Positions 7,081-13,636 of a DNA stretch of 14,163 nucleotides are shown piece by piece. Below the pieces are notes generated by a model, which did no database searches, had not been told where the DNA came from, and saw nothing but the letters and a program-made list of their open reading frames with translations. The translations under genes were made by a program, and so were the position numbers. This DNA is from an uncultured Collinsella sp. (lineage in GTDB: Bacteria > Actinomycetota > Coriobacteriia > Coriobacteriales > Coriobacteriaceae). The DNA lies in the NCBI GenBank assembly GCA_900549355.1, contig UROA01000036.1:1-14163 (forward strand). The letters are read 5' to 3'. The first letter of the stretch is position 1. Each line of letters begins with the position of its first letter.

Positions 7081-7332
7081 CTAATCCTCGGCGGACCAAT
7101 CGAGTCCGAACTCCTTTCGGGCATCCTCTTCGCTCATGACTTCGAGAAGGTCTCCGGGTTGGCAACGAAGGGCGAGGCATAGCTGCTCGAGTGTGTTGAA
7201 GCGAATGCCGCGAATATGCCCTTTTTTAATACGGGACAGGTTCACGGGCGTGGTTCCAATCCTATCGGCAAGTTCGTTCGAGGAAATCTTTCGCTCGGCC
7301 ATGATCTTGTCGAGGCGAACAATTACGGGCAT
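7081..7332 (-). CDS. Xre-family transcriptional regulator (small, YozG-like)
   Basis: An 83-residue protein with one Cro/C1-type helix-turn-helix (about residues 6-62; NELADRIGTTPVNLSRIKKG is the HTH core), then QPGDLLEVM and an acidic tail. This matches the short Xre proteins that accompany DUF2975 membrane proteins in Firmicutes and Actinobacteria. The ATG at 7332 has AAGGAA six bases upstream on the minus strand, overlapping the stop of the DUF2975-like gene; the gap between the genes is nine bases, so they form an operon. It probably binds the dyad at 7892-7910 and represses its own promoter. Its stop codon is followed without a gap by the integrase frame. Confidence 0.88.
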   Translation of the reverse strand: MPVIVRLDKIMAERKISSNELADRIGTTPVNLSRIKKGHIRGIRFNTLEQLCLALRCQPGDLLEVMSEEDARKEFGLDWSAED

Positions 7333-7341
7333 GGCGGTTCC

Positions 7342-7854
7342 TTACGCAATCTCGTCGGAGTCGAGGTACAGCTCTCGGGCGTACAAGAAGAGCTGGGAAA
7401 GCATGAACAGGACGATGCCGAGAACCAGAGAGGTCCAATCGAATGATGAAGCGATCTCTTGGGCGCCGACGGCCCCCTCGCCGCCAAACATCGAAACGGA
7501 GGTTTTGAGTGAGCCGGCGTAGAGGCTGGTGGCAGCTTGAACAACGAAGAGAATGCCGAGCACCTTCAAGCATGTCGCAGACCCTTTCTTGAAGGGGTCT
7601 CCGCTCTTGATCGTCCACACGAGAACGGCGCTGAGGATGGTCGTAGCGATACCGATGACGGCAGGGACCAATGTCGAGATCGCAAGGGCTGGATACGCGG
7701 GGGAGTCTGCAATTACAGGGTTGTCGAGCACTTCGATTGCTGGCTTTAAGGAGAACGCCACTTGTGCGATGGCGGTGGCGCAAAGGGTCGCAGAGGCTAT
7801 CGCACATGCGATGCGGAAGGAATGAAGCCGGGGAGTGCGATTGTCGGAACTCAT
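7342..7854 (-). CDS. DUF2975-like four-helix membrane protein
   Basis: A 170-residue integral membrane protein with four predicted helices (about 13-35, 53-82, 92-115 and 138-162) and a C-terminal ARELYLDSDEIA tail. The length, topology, C-terminal charged motif and pairing with a short Xre regulator fit DUF2975. By analogy with such pairs, the membrane protein may sense an envelope signal and control or titrate the regulator; that is inference. GGAGG lies five bases before the ATG at 7854 on the minus strand. A promoter with the operator dyad lies just upstream. It is divergent from the ABC transporter operon. Confidence 0.8.
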   Translation of the reverse strand: MSSDNRTPRLHSFRIACAIASATLCATAIAQVAFSLKPAIEVLDNPVIADSPAYPALAISTLVPAVIGIATTILSAVLVWTIKSGDPFKKGSATCLKVLGILFVVQAATSLYAGSLKTSVSMFGGEGAVGAQEIASSFDWTSLVLGIVLFMLSQLFLYARELYLDSDEIA

Positions 7855-7891
7855 AATAACCTCCGAAGAATTTAAAAAACTCAGGTTACTT

Positions 7892-7910
7892 TTTAACAGT
7901 TTATGTTAAA
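7892..7910. promoter_or_regulatory. Operator-like dyad between the regulator pair and the ABC operon
   Basis: TTTAACA (7892-7898) and TGTTAAA (7904-7910) form a perfect 7+5+7 bp dyad in the divergent intergenic region. It covers the -10 of the likely minus-strand promoter (7898-7903). Size and placement suit a dimeric Xre protein acting as an autorepressor and possibly also controlling the divergent ABC genes. Confidence 0.55.
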
Positions 7911-7926
7911 TTGACTTTGCCGGCAA
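7898..7926 (-). promoter_or_regulatory. Promoter candidate for the DUF2975-Xre operon
   Basis: On the minus strand, TTGCCG (plus 7921-7926) and TAAACT (plus 7898-7903) are separated by 17 bases, each matching four of six consensus positions. The -10 lies within the dyad. Confidence 0.45.
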
Positions 7927-7933
7927 GTAATAA

Positions 7934-7956
7934 GGGCCGAGCATTTTGTTCGGCCC
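7934..7956 (+). promoter_or_regulatory. Leader hairpin before the duplicated permease
   Basis: GGGCCGA (7934-7940) and TCGGCCC (7950-7956) form a perfect 7-bp stem around a 9-base AT-rich loop, about 33 bases before the permease start. No T run follows, so attenuation is uncertain. Confidence 0.4.
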
Positions 7957-7989
7957 CTCTGTTCCGACTGGATGAGGTTAAGGTTGGCG

Positions 7990-10212
7990 ATGAATATGCT
8001 CAAAATCTCGAAGGCGATCTTTAGGTCGCTTCTCTCCTCCAGGTCGCTCTGTGTTGTCGTTGTTGCGTTGATGGTTCTTTGTGCTCTGCCCGTCTTCAGG
8101 AGCGCGGCTGGCATCGACGGACGGGTCGAATACCTCGAGTCGGGAATAACCCGTGTTGAGCAGGAATTGTTAGCATCCTATGCGGATGCGCTTGTGAATG
8201 CGGGGGAGGACGGTGTCTATACCTCTTCATCAAGCATGCCCGCGCTTCTGTACCCTCTTGCCGCGGGACGTCTTATCTTGGCACCGCTCTCTCCCCTACT
8301 TCCGTTTCTGCAGATATCGGATGGAGAGTACACCTATTATGACGGGTCGAAGGAGTACTTGCTATGGGTCGCAACGGCCGTTTCCGTCTCGTTCCTTGCC
8401 GCGCGTCTTAACAAACGTGAAAAGCTCATCATCCAGGCACCGATGGGCGAGCTGGGTAGACTTGTTGCATCGAGCGCATGGGCGAGTGTTTTTGCAATGC
8501 TTGCCGTCCTCGCCATCAATCTTCCAAGGATAATCGCCGCGCTTGTGAAGAATGGCCCGGGCTCGCCGTTCTATCCGATAGGCTACATTCAATATGCGAC
8601 TCCGGTTATCAAACCGGCTTGGCTGGTGTTCGCGCAGACGGCCATCTTGCAATTCTTGGTGGCAGCGTTCATCTCGCTTGTCGTTCACCTTGCCGTGAAG
8701 ATTGCCAATAACCCTACGCTTGGAATCGTGTTCGTATGTGCCCTGATGGGGGTGACGATGGTTCCCGGGTATTACGGAAGATCCATCGCTTTACGTGAGT
8801 TCGCCCTGTTGAATCCCCTTACGTATGCGAACACTGAGTTGACCGTCGGCGCCTATAGCCCGTACCCGACAACGCAGATAGTGAATCTGCCTGGACTTTG
8901 CTTCGAGCGTGGCGCGATTGCCCTCGTATGCGCAATCGGGATCGAGGTGCTGGCAATTAGCCTGCTTTGCGTTGCTGGAAAGAGCGGCTGCGCGTGCCCG
9001 ATATCCCCGATTTGTCTTGAGAGAGGTTCCTTCACTGCATCGAGAACGGCAACTCGTTCGAGCGCTTGTGCCTCCGCCGTTGCATACGTAAGAACGATGG
9101 GGAAGCTGCTCCTGCATTCTCCTGCCCTCGCCGTATGCGCGATTGCAATGTCGACGGCGATGCTGGCCCCGGCTCTGGTCGAGGTGTTTCCTGACGCTAG
9201 TGACGTTTCCGCTGTTCGGTATAGGGATGGGGAGCTCCGTTCAATAGATCGGTATCTAGAGCAGGACGCTGCGAATATGGACGTCGAGGGCAAAGCGGCC
9301 CTGGAAGGCATGCGAGATGCTCTTTCGGGTTTCGTGTACGCGCCCACGCCTGCGGAGGGGTTTCGAAGCCTTGCGACGTACGAGCGCGCTCGAGGCGAGC
9401 TGGGCGCGGCAGATGCGACCCTCCTGCAATCGATCGGAATCGAGCCGGAGACTCCTTCTCGTGCGGAGGCGCGCGCCCTTCTGCTCGAGTCGATCGCGAG
9501 CTTGCCGGACCCCAAGGTTTACGAGTTAAGTACGAAGATGCCCCCATTAATCCTCCTTTCCTATCTCCAGGCAGCGCTTCCTTCCTTGTTTTGGCTGTTG
9601 CCCGTGGTTGTCACATCGCTTGCGTGCACCTACCTGCGGTGCCGTTCCCTTCTGGTTTTCCAAGTCCCCGCAACAGCGCATGTGCGTTTTCTGACGGCTG
9701 TTGCGCTGTCTCTCCTGCTTGGCTTGGCGCTGCTTTTGGTGTCGATGGTTCCCGCTGCGGTTGTGTCCTTGATTAAGAACGGTGCGGGTGGATCGGAGTA
9801 TCCCGTCGCTCTCATTCGGGCGGGAGCTTCGACAACGTCCATGGTGGGGGAGGCGGTGTTGTGCAGTATTCCGTTGCTGGTCATGGCATACGGCGTGATT
9901 TCCGTCGTCGCTGCGTTGACAGCAGCGATTAGCCGCAACCCCGTTGTCACCGGAGTGGTTTGCGCGGTTCTCCTGGTGTTGGGTTCGTTGAGCGCTCATG
10001 TTGAAAGCGCGGGCATGGGCGTCGCGCTGCTGGCTCCATTCGCCTCGTTTGATCCCGCTTCCCAGGTGGGGACGATTGGGTTCCTTGGGCGAGGGACGAA
10101 CGCGATGCCTTTTGGAGAGGTCGTCGGCGCATCGGGCGCTCTGCTGGTGGTTTTGGGCGCCGTATCTCCGTTGATGGTGCGCCTGAGTGTTCCAAAGATC
10201 GAAAGGGGATGA
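7990..10212 (+). CDS. Internally duplicated ABC-2-type permease
   Basis: A 740-residue membrane protein made of two homologous halves (about 1-335 and 365-740). Each half has one N-terminal helix, a soluble, probably extracytoplasmic region of about 100-150 residues, then several helices. KNGPGSPFYP (187-196) recurs as KNGAGGSEYP (596-605), and LLNPLTYANTELTVG (273-287) recurs as LLAPFASFDPASQVG (680-694), both about 408 residues apart. One chain could thus supply both transmembrane domains of an ABC transporter. I chose ATG 7990 because it follows a TAAGG-type site; an in-frame ATG at 7972 has none, and 7996 is also possible. The ATPase gene overlaps its stop. An export or self-protection transporter for a peptide is plausible; the substrate is unknown. 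Confidence 0.75.
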   Translation: MNMLKISKAIFRSLLSSRSLCVVVVALMVLCALPVFRSAAGIDGRVEYLESGITRVEQELLASYADALVNAGEDGVYTSSSSMPALLYPLAAGRLILAPLSPLLPFLQISDGEYTYYDGSKEYLLWVATAVSVSFLAARLNKREKLIIQAPMGELGRLVASSAWASVFAMLAVLAINLPRIIAALVKNGPGSPFYPIGYIQYATPVIKPAWLVFAQTAILQFLVAAFISLVVHLAVKIANNPTLGIVFVCALMGVTMVPGYYGRSIALREFALLNPLTYANTELTVGAYSPYPTTQIVNLPGLCFERGAIALVCAIGIEVLAISLLCVAGKSGCACPISPICLERGSFTASRTATRSSACASAVAYVRTMGKLLLHSPALAVCAIAMSTAMLAPALVEVFPDASDVSAVRYRDGELRSIDRYLEQDAANMDVEGKAALEGMRDALSGFVYAPTPAEGFRSLATYERARGELGAADATLLQSIGIEPETPSRAEARALLLESIASLPDPKVYELSTKMPPLILLSYLQAALPSLFWLLPVVVTSLACTYLRCRSLLVFQVPATAHVRFLTAVALSLLLGLALLLVSMVPAAVVSLIKNGAGGSEYPVALIRAGASTTSMVGEAVLCSIPLLVMAYGVISVVAALTAAISRNPVVTGVVCAVLLVLGSLSAHVESAGMGVALLAPFASFDPASQVGTIGFLGRGTNAMPFGEVVGASGALLVVLGAVSPLMVRLSVPKIERG

Positions 10213-10217
10213 TCTCG

Positions 10218-10958
10218 ATGATTGGCCTTCAAACGCTGACGATCTCTTATGGAAAGAAGGTGCTCGTAGATTCGGTGGACGCTGAGTTTGCCCCGGGTAC
10301 GGTCTACGGTCTCGTCGCTCCGAACGGGCATGGAAAGACGACGTTGCTGCGTGCGATGGCAGGTTTGCCGGGTCCTCGCGTGGACGGGAGCATCGTTCTG
10401 GATGAGGTGCAGGGTACGGGTGCGAGAGAGGTCCGTTCTATGATCTTCTATGCACCTGGTGAGGGGACGCTGCTGTATCCCGGATTGCGTGCGGAAGATC
10501 ACCTCAAGATGGTTTGCGATATGTGGCCGCATGCTCGCGATATCGAAGAGATAGTGGAACAAACGCAGATAGGCGAGTTCGCGAAGATGAGGATCCGCAC
10601 TCTGAGCCAGGGCATGAAGCAGCAGCTTACCCTGGCGATTGCGTATGCGACGGGTGCGCGGTACCTTCTATTAGATGAGCCCATGAACGCGCTCGACCCC
10701 AGCAGGGTGGACTTGCATTCCGAGATTTTCAGGAAGCTGGCCGATTCTGGTACGTGCATCATCATGTCATCCCACATCTTGGATTCGGTCGATAGGCTGT
10801 GCGATGAGATTCTGTTTTTGAAGGATGGGAGGCTCATTAGAAGCATTCCGCAAGATGATGCTGCGCCGAAGTCTCCTGGATCCCATTTCGCAAAGCCTGC
10901 CGGACGCGCCGAGGGTGCGCTAAGCACGTATCGGCGACTCTACGAAAAGGGCGGGTAG
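10218..10958 (+). CDS. ABC transporter ATP-binding protein
   Basis: A 246-residue nucleotide-binding domain. Walker A is GLVAPNGHGKTT (31-42), the signature LSQGMKQQ (129-136), Walker B YLLLDEP (149-155) and the H-loop His186 in SSHIL. Walker A starts with Ala where Gly is usual, and the expected Q-loop Gln is absent (YAPGEG in its place). ATG 10218 is nine bases after AAAGGGG; an ATG at 10209 overlapping the permease stop (ATGA) is in frame but abuts the binding site. It is translationally coupled to the duplicated permease and should energise it. Confidence 0.9.
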   Translation: MIGLQTLTISYGKKVLVDSVDAEFAPGTVYGLVAPNGHGKTTLLRAMAGLPGPRVDGSIVLDEVQGTGAREVRSMIFYAPGEGTLLYPGLRAEDHLKMVCDMWPHARDIEEIVEQTQIGEFAKMRIRTLSQGMKQQLTLAIAYATGARYLLLDEPMNALDPSRVDLHSEIFRKLADSGTCIIMSSHILDSVDRLCDEILFLKDGRLIRSIPQDDAAPKSPGSHFAKPAGRAEGALSTYRRLYEKGG

Positions 10959-11108
10959 AAATGCAAGTTAATAATCTATGTGGTCGATATGCCGTTAAAC
11001 CCGCGTATCGATACCGCTCAGCCATTCGCCTCGCCCCCGTCGCACGCATCTTCATCCGGTCTGTTACTTTTAATCTAACAATTCTTTGAGGAACGTAGGT
11101 GCTTCCAA

Positions 11109-12923
11109 ATGTACTGTCGACTTCTTCTCAAACTAATCCTGAGAGACAGGGCCGTATGGATCTCTACGCTCGTTCTCGCTGCAGCCTTTTCCGTCCCCAT
11201 TGCGTTCAATTCACCCATCTACGGGCCCTTCTTTATGAAGCAGGGCATGCAGGGCTTTGTCGACGCATTCAATACGCGCGCGCCCCAGGCCAGCGGCACA
11301 GACCTATCGCCAGAGCAGCAAGATGACGCTGAGCTTGCAAGATACGCGAACGCCGCCCTCGCCGCTCAAACCGACGCCGCCTTTCTCGATTCTGCCGAGA
11401 GCTACTACGCGCTCATGGACGAAGGCTTCCAATCCGGGTCCATCGTGGGAGACCGAGAGACCAATGACGCGGCGCTCGCATATTGCCGCGCCCTGAGCAG
11501 CTCCGGCATCACGGATATCCCGGCCTCCGCAAACGACCTGCCATTCCTTTCCTTCCTGCCTTACGCCATTGCCGCGGCGCCGTCTTTCCTTCCCTTCATC
11601 CCCTTCCTTCTCTCGTCGATACTCCTGCTCGGCGCCACAAGGCCCGGTACCCTGGCGGCAAAGGCGCCCGCACCCAAATTCCGGCGCCTTATCCAGATCG
11701 TGTTTTCGATAATCGTCGCGGGGACCGCGATACTCCTCGCCGGCCTTGCACCCGGGAGCATTTGCGCCTTGGCCCTAAACGGCTTCGGGCAGATTGGGTA
11801 CCCGATCGCCTTCTTCCATAACGGCGCGCTTGCCACCACGACCGCGGGAAACGTCTTCACGACCCTGCTTCTCGCGCTGCTTGCGGGCGGAACCTTGATA
11901 TCCGTTTGCTCCGTCGTCCTATCGACCGCAACGAGGCGCGTCCTCGCGGGCCCCCTTGCCTCAGCGCTGCTTGTCGCGGCCCCGGCATTCCCGTTACTGT
12001 TCGATTCGGCGCTGGAGCATAATGCCGCGCTCAATCTCCTGCCGCTGGCCGTGTTTTCGCCTATCGAGGCAACGGGTTACGTGGGGTGCTTCCCGACGGA
12101 ATTCATCGGCTCCGGTTCAGGCAGCGCATCGATGCTTGCCGTGGCCCTGGCATACGTCGCGGTCCTTTTTGCAGTCGGCGCCGTTGCGGCAAGGTCGCCC
12201 AAGCAGGCCGGACCCGCTAAAAAGCACCATGGGCTCGAGCTTCTAGACGCGAGCGTGGGATACGGGAGCACGACGATACTTTCAATCGGGTCGCTTCTCC
12301 TAAGCCCGGGAACGGCGGCGGGCCTCGTTGCTCCCAACGGCTCGGGGAAAACCACCCTCCTGGAAGCGCTGTCGGGCCAATTTCCCACCCGCATCCGCTC
12401 GGGAAGCCTGGCGGCAGACGGAATCAGCCAACGCCGATCAGCCGAATTTGCAGAACTCGTCTACCTGAGCTCTTCGGGCAGCGCGGATCTCTACCCCACG
12501 CTATCGGCCCTCGAGCACCTTGCTTTCGTTAGGGATGCGTGGAAATCGGCCGCCGACATCGACTCGCTCTGCGACTCCCTCGGAATCTCCCCATATCTCG
12601 ACAAGCCGGCCCGTAAACTCTCGACGGGAATGAAGCAGCAGGTAAAGCTTGCCATGGCGATAGCGACCGATTGCCCGTACCTCATCCTCGATGAACCGCT
12701 GAACGGCCTCGATCCGGGAAAGCGGAAAACCTCCTGCGACGCGATGCGCAGCGAGGTGGCGCGGGGACGCAGCGTGCTCATTTCAAGCCATCTGCTCGAC
12801 GACCTGGCAGACCTCACCGACTCGTTCTACTTCATCGAGGCCGGCACGCTCGTGGAAAAGACCGAGTCGTCCTCGCAGACGCTCAAGCAGGAATACCTCG
12901 ATACATACGAGGGAGGTGAATGA
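11109..12923 (+). CDS. ABC transporter permease-ATPase fusion (half transporter)
   Basis: A 604-residue fusion. Residues 1-365 form one ABC-2-like permease unit: an N-terminal helix (18-34), a soluble segment (about 40-145) and several helices, with LNGFGQIGYP (223-232) and LLPLAVFSPIEATGYVG (310-326), the same two motifs as in the duplicated permease. Residues 375-604 are the ATPase: Walker A GLVAPNGSGKTT (405-416), signature LSTGMKQQ (504-511), Walker B YLILDEP (524-530) and H-loop His561. As in the neighbouring ATPase, Walker A has Ala for the first Gly, and a Q-loop Gln is not evident (YLSSSGSADLYP). It could work as a homodimer or pair with the upstream transporter. AGG nine bases before ATG 11109 is a modest binding site; a 150-base gap separates it from the upstream ATPase gene. 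Confidence 0.85.
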   Translation: MYCRLLLKLILRDRAVWISTLVLAAAFSVPIAFNSPIYGPFFMKQGMQGFVDAFNTRAPQASGTDLSPEQQDDAELARYANAALAAQTDAAFLDSAESYYALMDEGFQSGSIVGDRETNDAALAYCRALSSSGITDIPASANDLPFLSFLPYAIAAAPSFLPFIPFLLSSILLLGATRPGTLAAKAPAPKFRRLIQIVFSIIVAGTAILLAGLAPGSICALALNGFGQIGYPIAFFHNGALATTTAGNVFTTLLLALLAGGTLISVCSVVLSTATRRVLAGPLASALLVAAPAFPLLFDSALEHNAALNLLPLAVFSPIEATGYVGCFPTEFIGSGSGSASMLAVALAYVAVLFAVGAVAARSPKQAGPAKKHHGLELLDASVGYGSTTILSIGSLLLSPGTAAGLVAPNGSGKTTLLEALSGQFPTRIRSGSLAADGISQRRSAEFAELVYLSSSGSADLYPTLSALEHLAFVRDAWKSAADIDSLCDSLGISPYLDKPARKLSTGMKQQVKLAMAIATDCPYLILDEPLNGLDPGKRKTSCDAMRSEVARGRSVLISSHLLDDLADLTDSFYFIEAGTLVEKTESSSQTLKQEYLDTYEGGE

Positions 12924-12924
12924 C

Positions 12925-13269
12925 ATGAAACTATTTGAACAGCTGAAGTCCAATGCGTCGCGCATGGCTGTCTACGCCATCCTCGTGGCAACGGCTTTAT
13001 GCGGAATCGCGGCACCCGTCTATGCGCTCAACGGGGAGAAAGGCGATGTCGAACCCGCGTACATGGCTTCGACGGTTAAGGACCGGTACAAAGCCTTCTC
13101 TGGAGACACGTTTTACGTAGCAGAGTACGACACGACCTACCGTCAGCTTCGCTACAACAAGGGCTACGACTATCTAGGCGCAGAGGCAATCAGCTATACG
13201 TCGGGTTGGTACCGCTCCAACTATGGACACATAACCCAGTTCAAGTGTAACTACCGTGTGTACAACTAA
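12925..13269 (+). CDS. Small secreted Tyr-rich protein (bacteriocin-like candidate)
   Basis: A 114-residue precursor I do not recognise at family level. Residues 1-34 form a Sec signal peptide: Lys/Arg in the first 13 residues, a hydrophobic stretch AVYAILVATALCGIAA (15-30) and a likely cut after VYA (34). The mature part of about 80 residues has 13 Tyr, one Trp (95), one Cys (108) and ends CNYRVYN. ATG 12925 follows GGAGG by eight bases; a GTG at 12916 is less likely. It starts one base after the stop of the permease-ATPase fusion, so the two are translated from one message. A secreted bacteriocin, signal peptide or transporter partner is possible. I considered the lactococcin 972 family because of the signal peptide and size, but the match is too weak to claim. 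Confidence 0.75.
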   Translation: MKLFEQLKSNASRMAVYAILVATALCGIAAPVYALNGEKGDVEPAYMASTVKDRYKAFSGDTFYVAEYDTTYRQLRYNKGYDYLGAEAISYTSGWYRSNYGHITQFKCNYRVYN

Positions 13270-13283
13270 AGCAACCGGCCGGG

Positions 13284-13319
13284 ACGAGGGGCGACGCAAA
13301 AGCGTCGCCCCTCGTTTTT
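13284..13319 (+). terminator. Intrinsic terminator of the fusion transporter/secreted protein operon
   Basis: ACGAGGGGCGACGC (13284-13297) pairs perfectly with GCGTCGCCCCTCGT (13302-13315) around an AAAA loop and runs into TTTTT (13315-13319). It lies 14 bases after the stop codon of the small secreted protein. Confidence 0.95.
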
Positions 13320-13328
13320 AACCATGTC

Positions 13329-13347
13329 AACTGAACCTAGTTCAGTT
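13329..13347. repeat. Perfect dyad touching the right direct repeat
   Basis: AACTGAAC (13329-13336) and GTTCAGTT (13340-13347) are perfect inverted arms around CTA, ending one base before the right 64-bp repeat. The left repeat has no equivalent. It could be an integrase or regulator binding site; nothing proves it. Confidence 0.5.
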
Positions 13348-13348
13348 T

Positions 13349-13412
13349 GGTTGATTTCCGATCTCAGCCGAACACATTGAGCGGAAAGGCCGTTCCCGCA
13401 GTCAGTCGAACG
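13349..13412 (+). repeat. Right 64-bp direct repeat bracketing the island (possible att site)
   Basis: Matches 6140-6203 at 62 of 64 bases (37 identical bases, one difference, 19 identical, one difference, 6 identical). The copy continues directly into the strong hairpin at 13411-13443, which the left copy lacks. Confidence 0.8.
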
Positions 13413-13450
13413 TCCCCGGGGCCCTTCTCAGGCCCCGGGGACGGCATTTT
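13411..13450 (+). terminator. Strong hairpin, terminator-like
   Basis: CGTCCCCGGGGCC (13411-13423) and GGCCCCGGGGACG (13431-13443) pair over 13 bp with a 7-base loop, followed by GCATTTT (to 13450). The T run is short and offset. The operon to the left already has its own terminator, so this may belong to the repeat itself or to a small transcript ending here. Confidence 0.6.
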
Positions 13451-13523
13451 CCCAGTTGAAGGAACGGTGGAGATGTGTTTCGATGGGTCAGATTCGTGTC
13501 GTTCCGAAAAGACCGTGAACCTT

Positions 13524-13552
13524 TTGTGGGACACGCGGCGCCGTGGTACCAT
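13524..13552 (+). promoter_or_regulatory. Promoter candidate for rpmE
   Basis: TTGTGG (13524-13529), a 17-base spacer and TACCAT (13547-13552) preceded by TGG give an extended -10 promoter. The -35 is weak. The predicted transcript would start just before the two leader hairpins. Confidence 0.45.
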
Positions 13553-13565
13553 AGCCGAGTTTGTT

Positions 13566-13629
13566 GTCTTGGTCGGAAACCAAGACGCCTTATGCGCTGA
13601 TCGGTAACCAGCGCCTGACCAATAAGGAG
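13566..13629 (+). ncRNA. Two-hairpin rpmE leader (likely L31 autoregulatory element)
   Basis: Hairpin 1 is GTCTTGGT/ACCAAGAC (13566-13573 with 13579-13586, 5-base loop). Hairpin 2 is GCGCTG/CAGCGC (13594-13599 with 13609-13614). Both display a TCGGNAACCA motif across the loop. TTGGTC (13569-13574) could alternatively pair with GACCAA (13617-13622) just before the AAGGAG ribosome binding site. L31 leaders have been described in Actinobacteria and Coriobacteria, and position and design fit such an element, in which L31 would limit its own translation. I could not check it against a covariance model. Confidence 0.55.
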
Positions 13630-13636
13630 TCCTACC

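Noticed and set aside
10981..11040. GTATCGATAC palindrome (11005-11014) as an operator
   Set aside because: It is only 10 bp, with no clear promoter next to it; it may be chance.
12925..13269. Assignment of the small secreted protein to the lactococcin 972 bacteriocin family
   Set aside because: Signal peptide, size and ABC context fit, but I could not align the mature sequence convincingly and the associated transporters are not of the usual type for that family.
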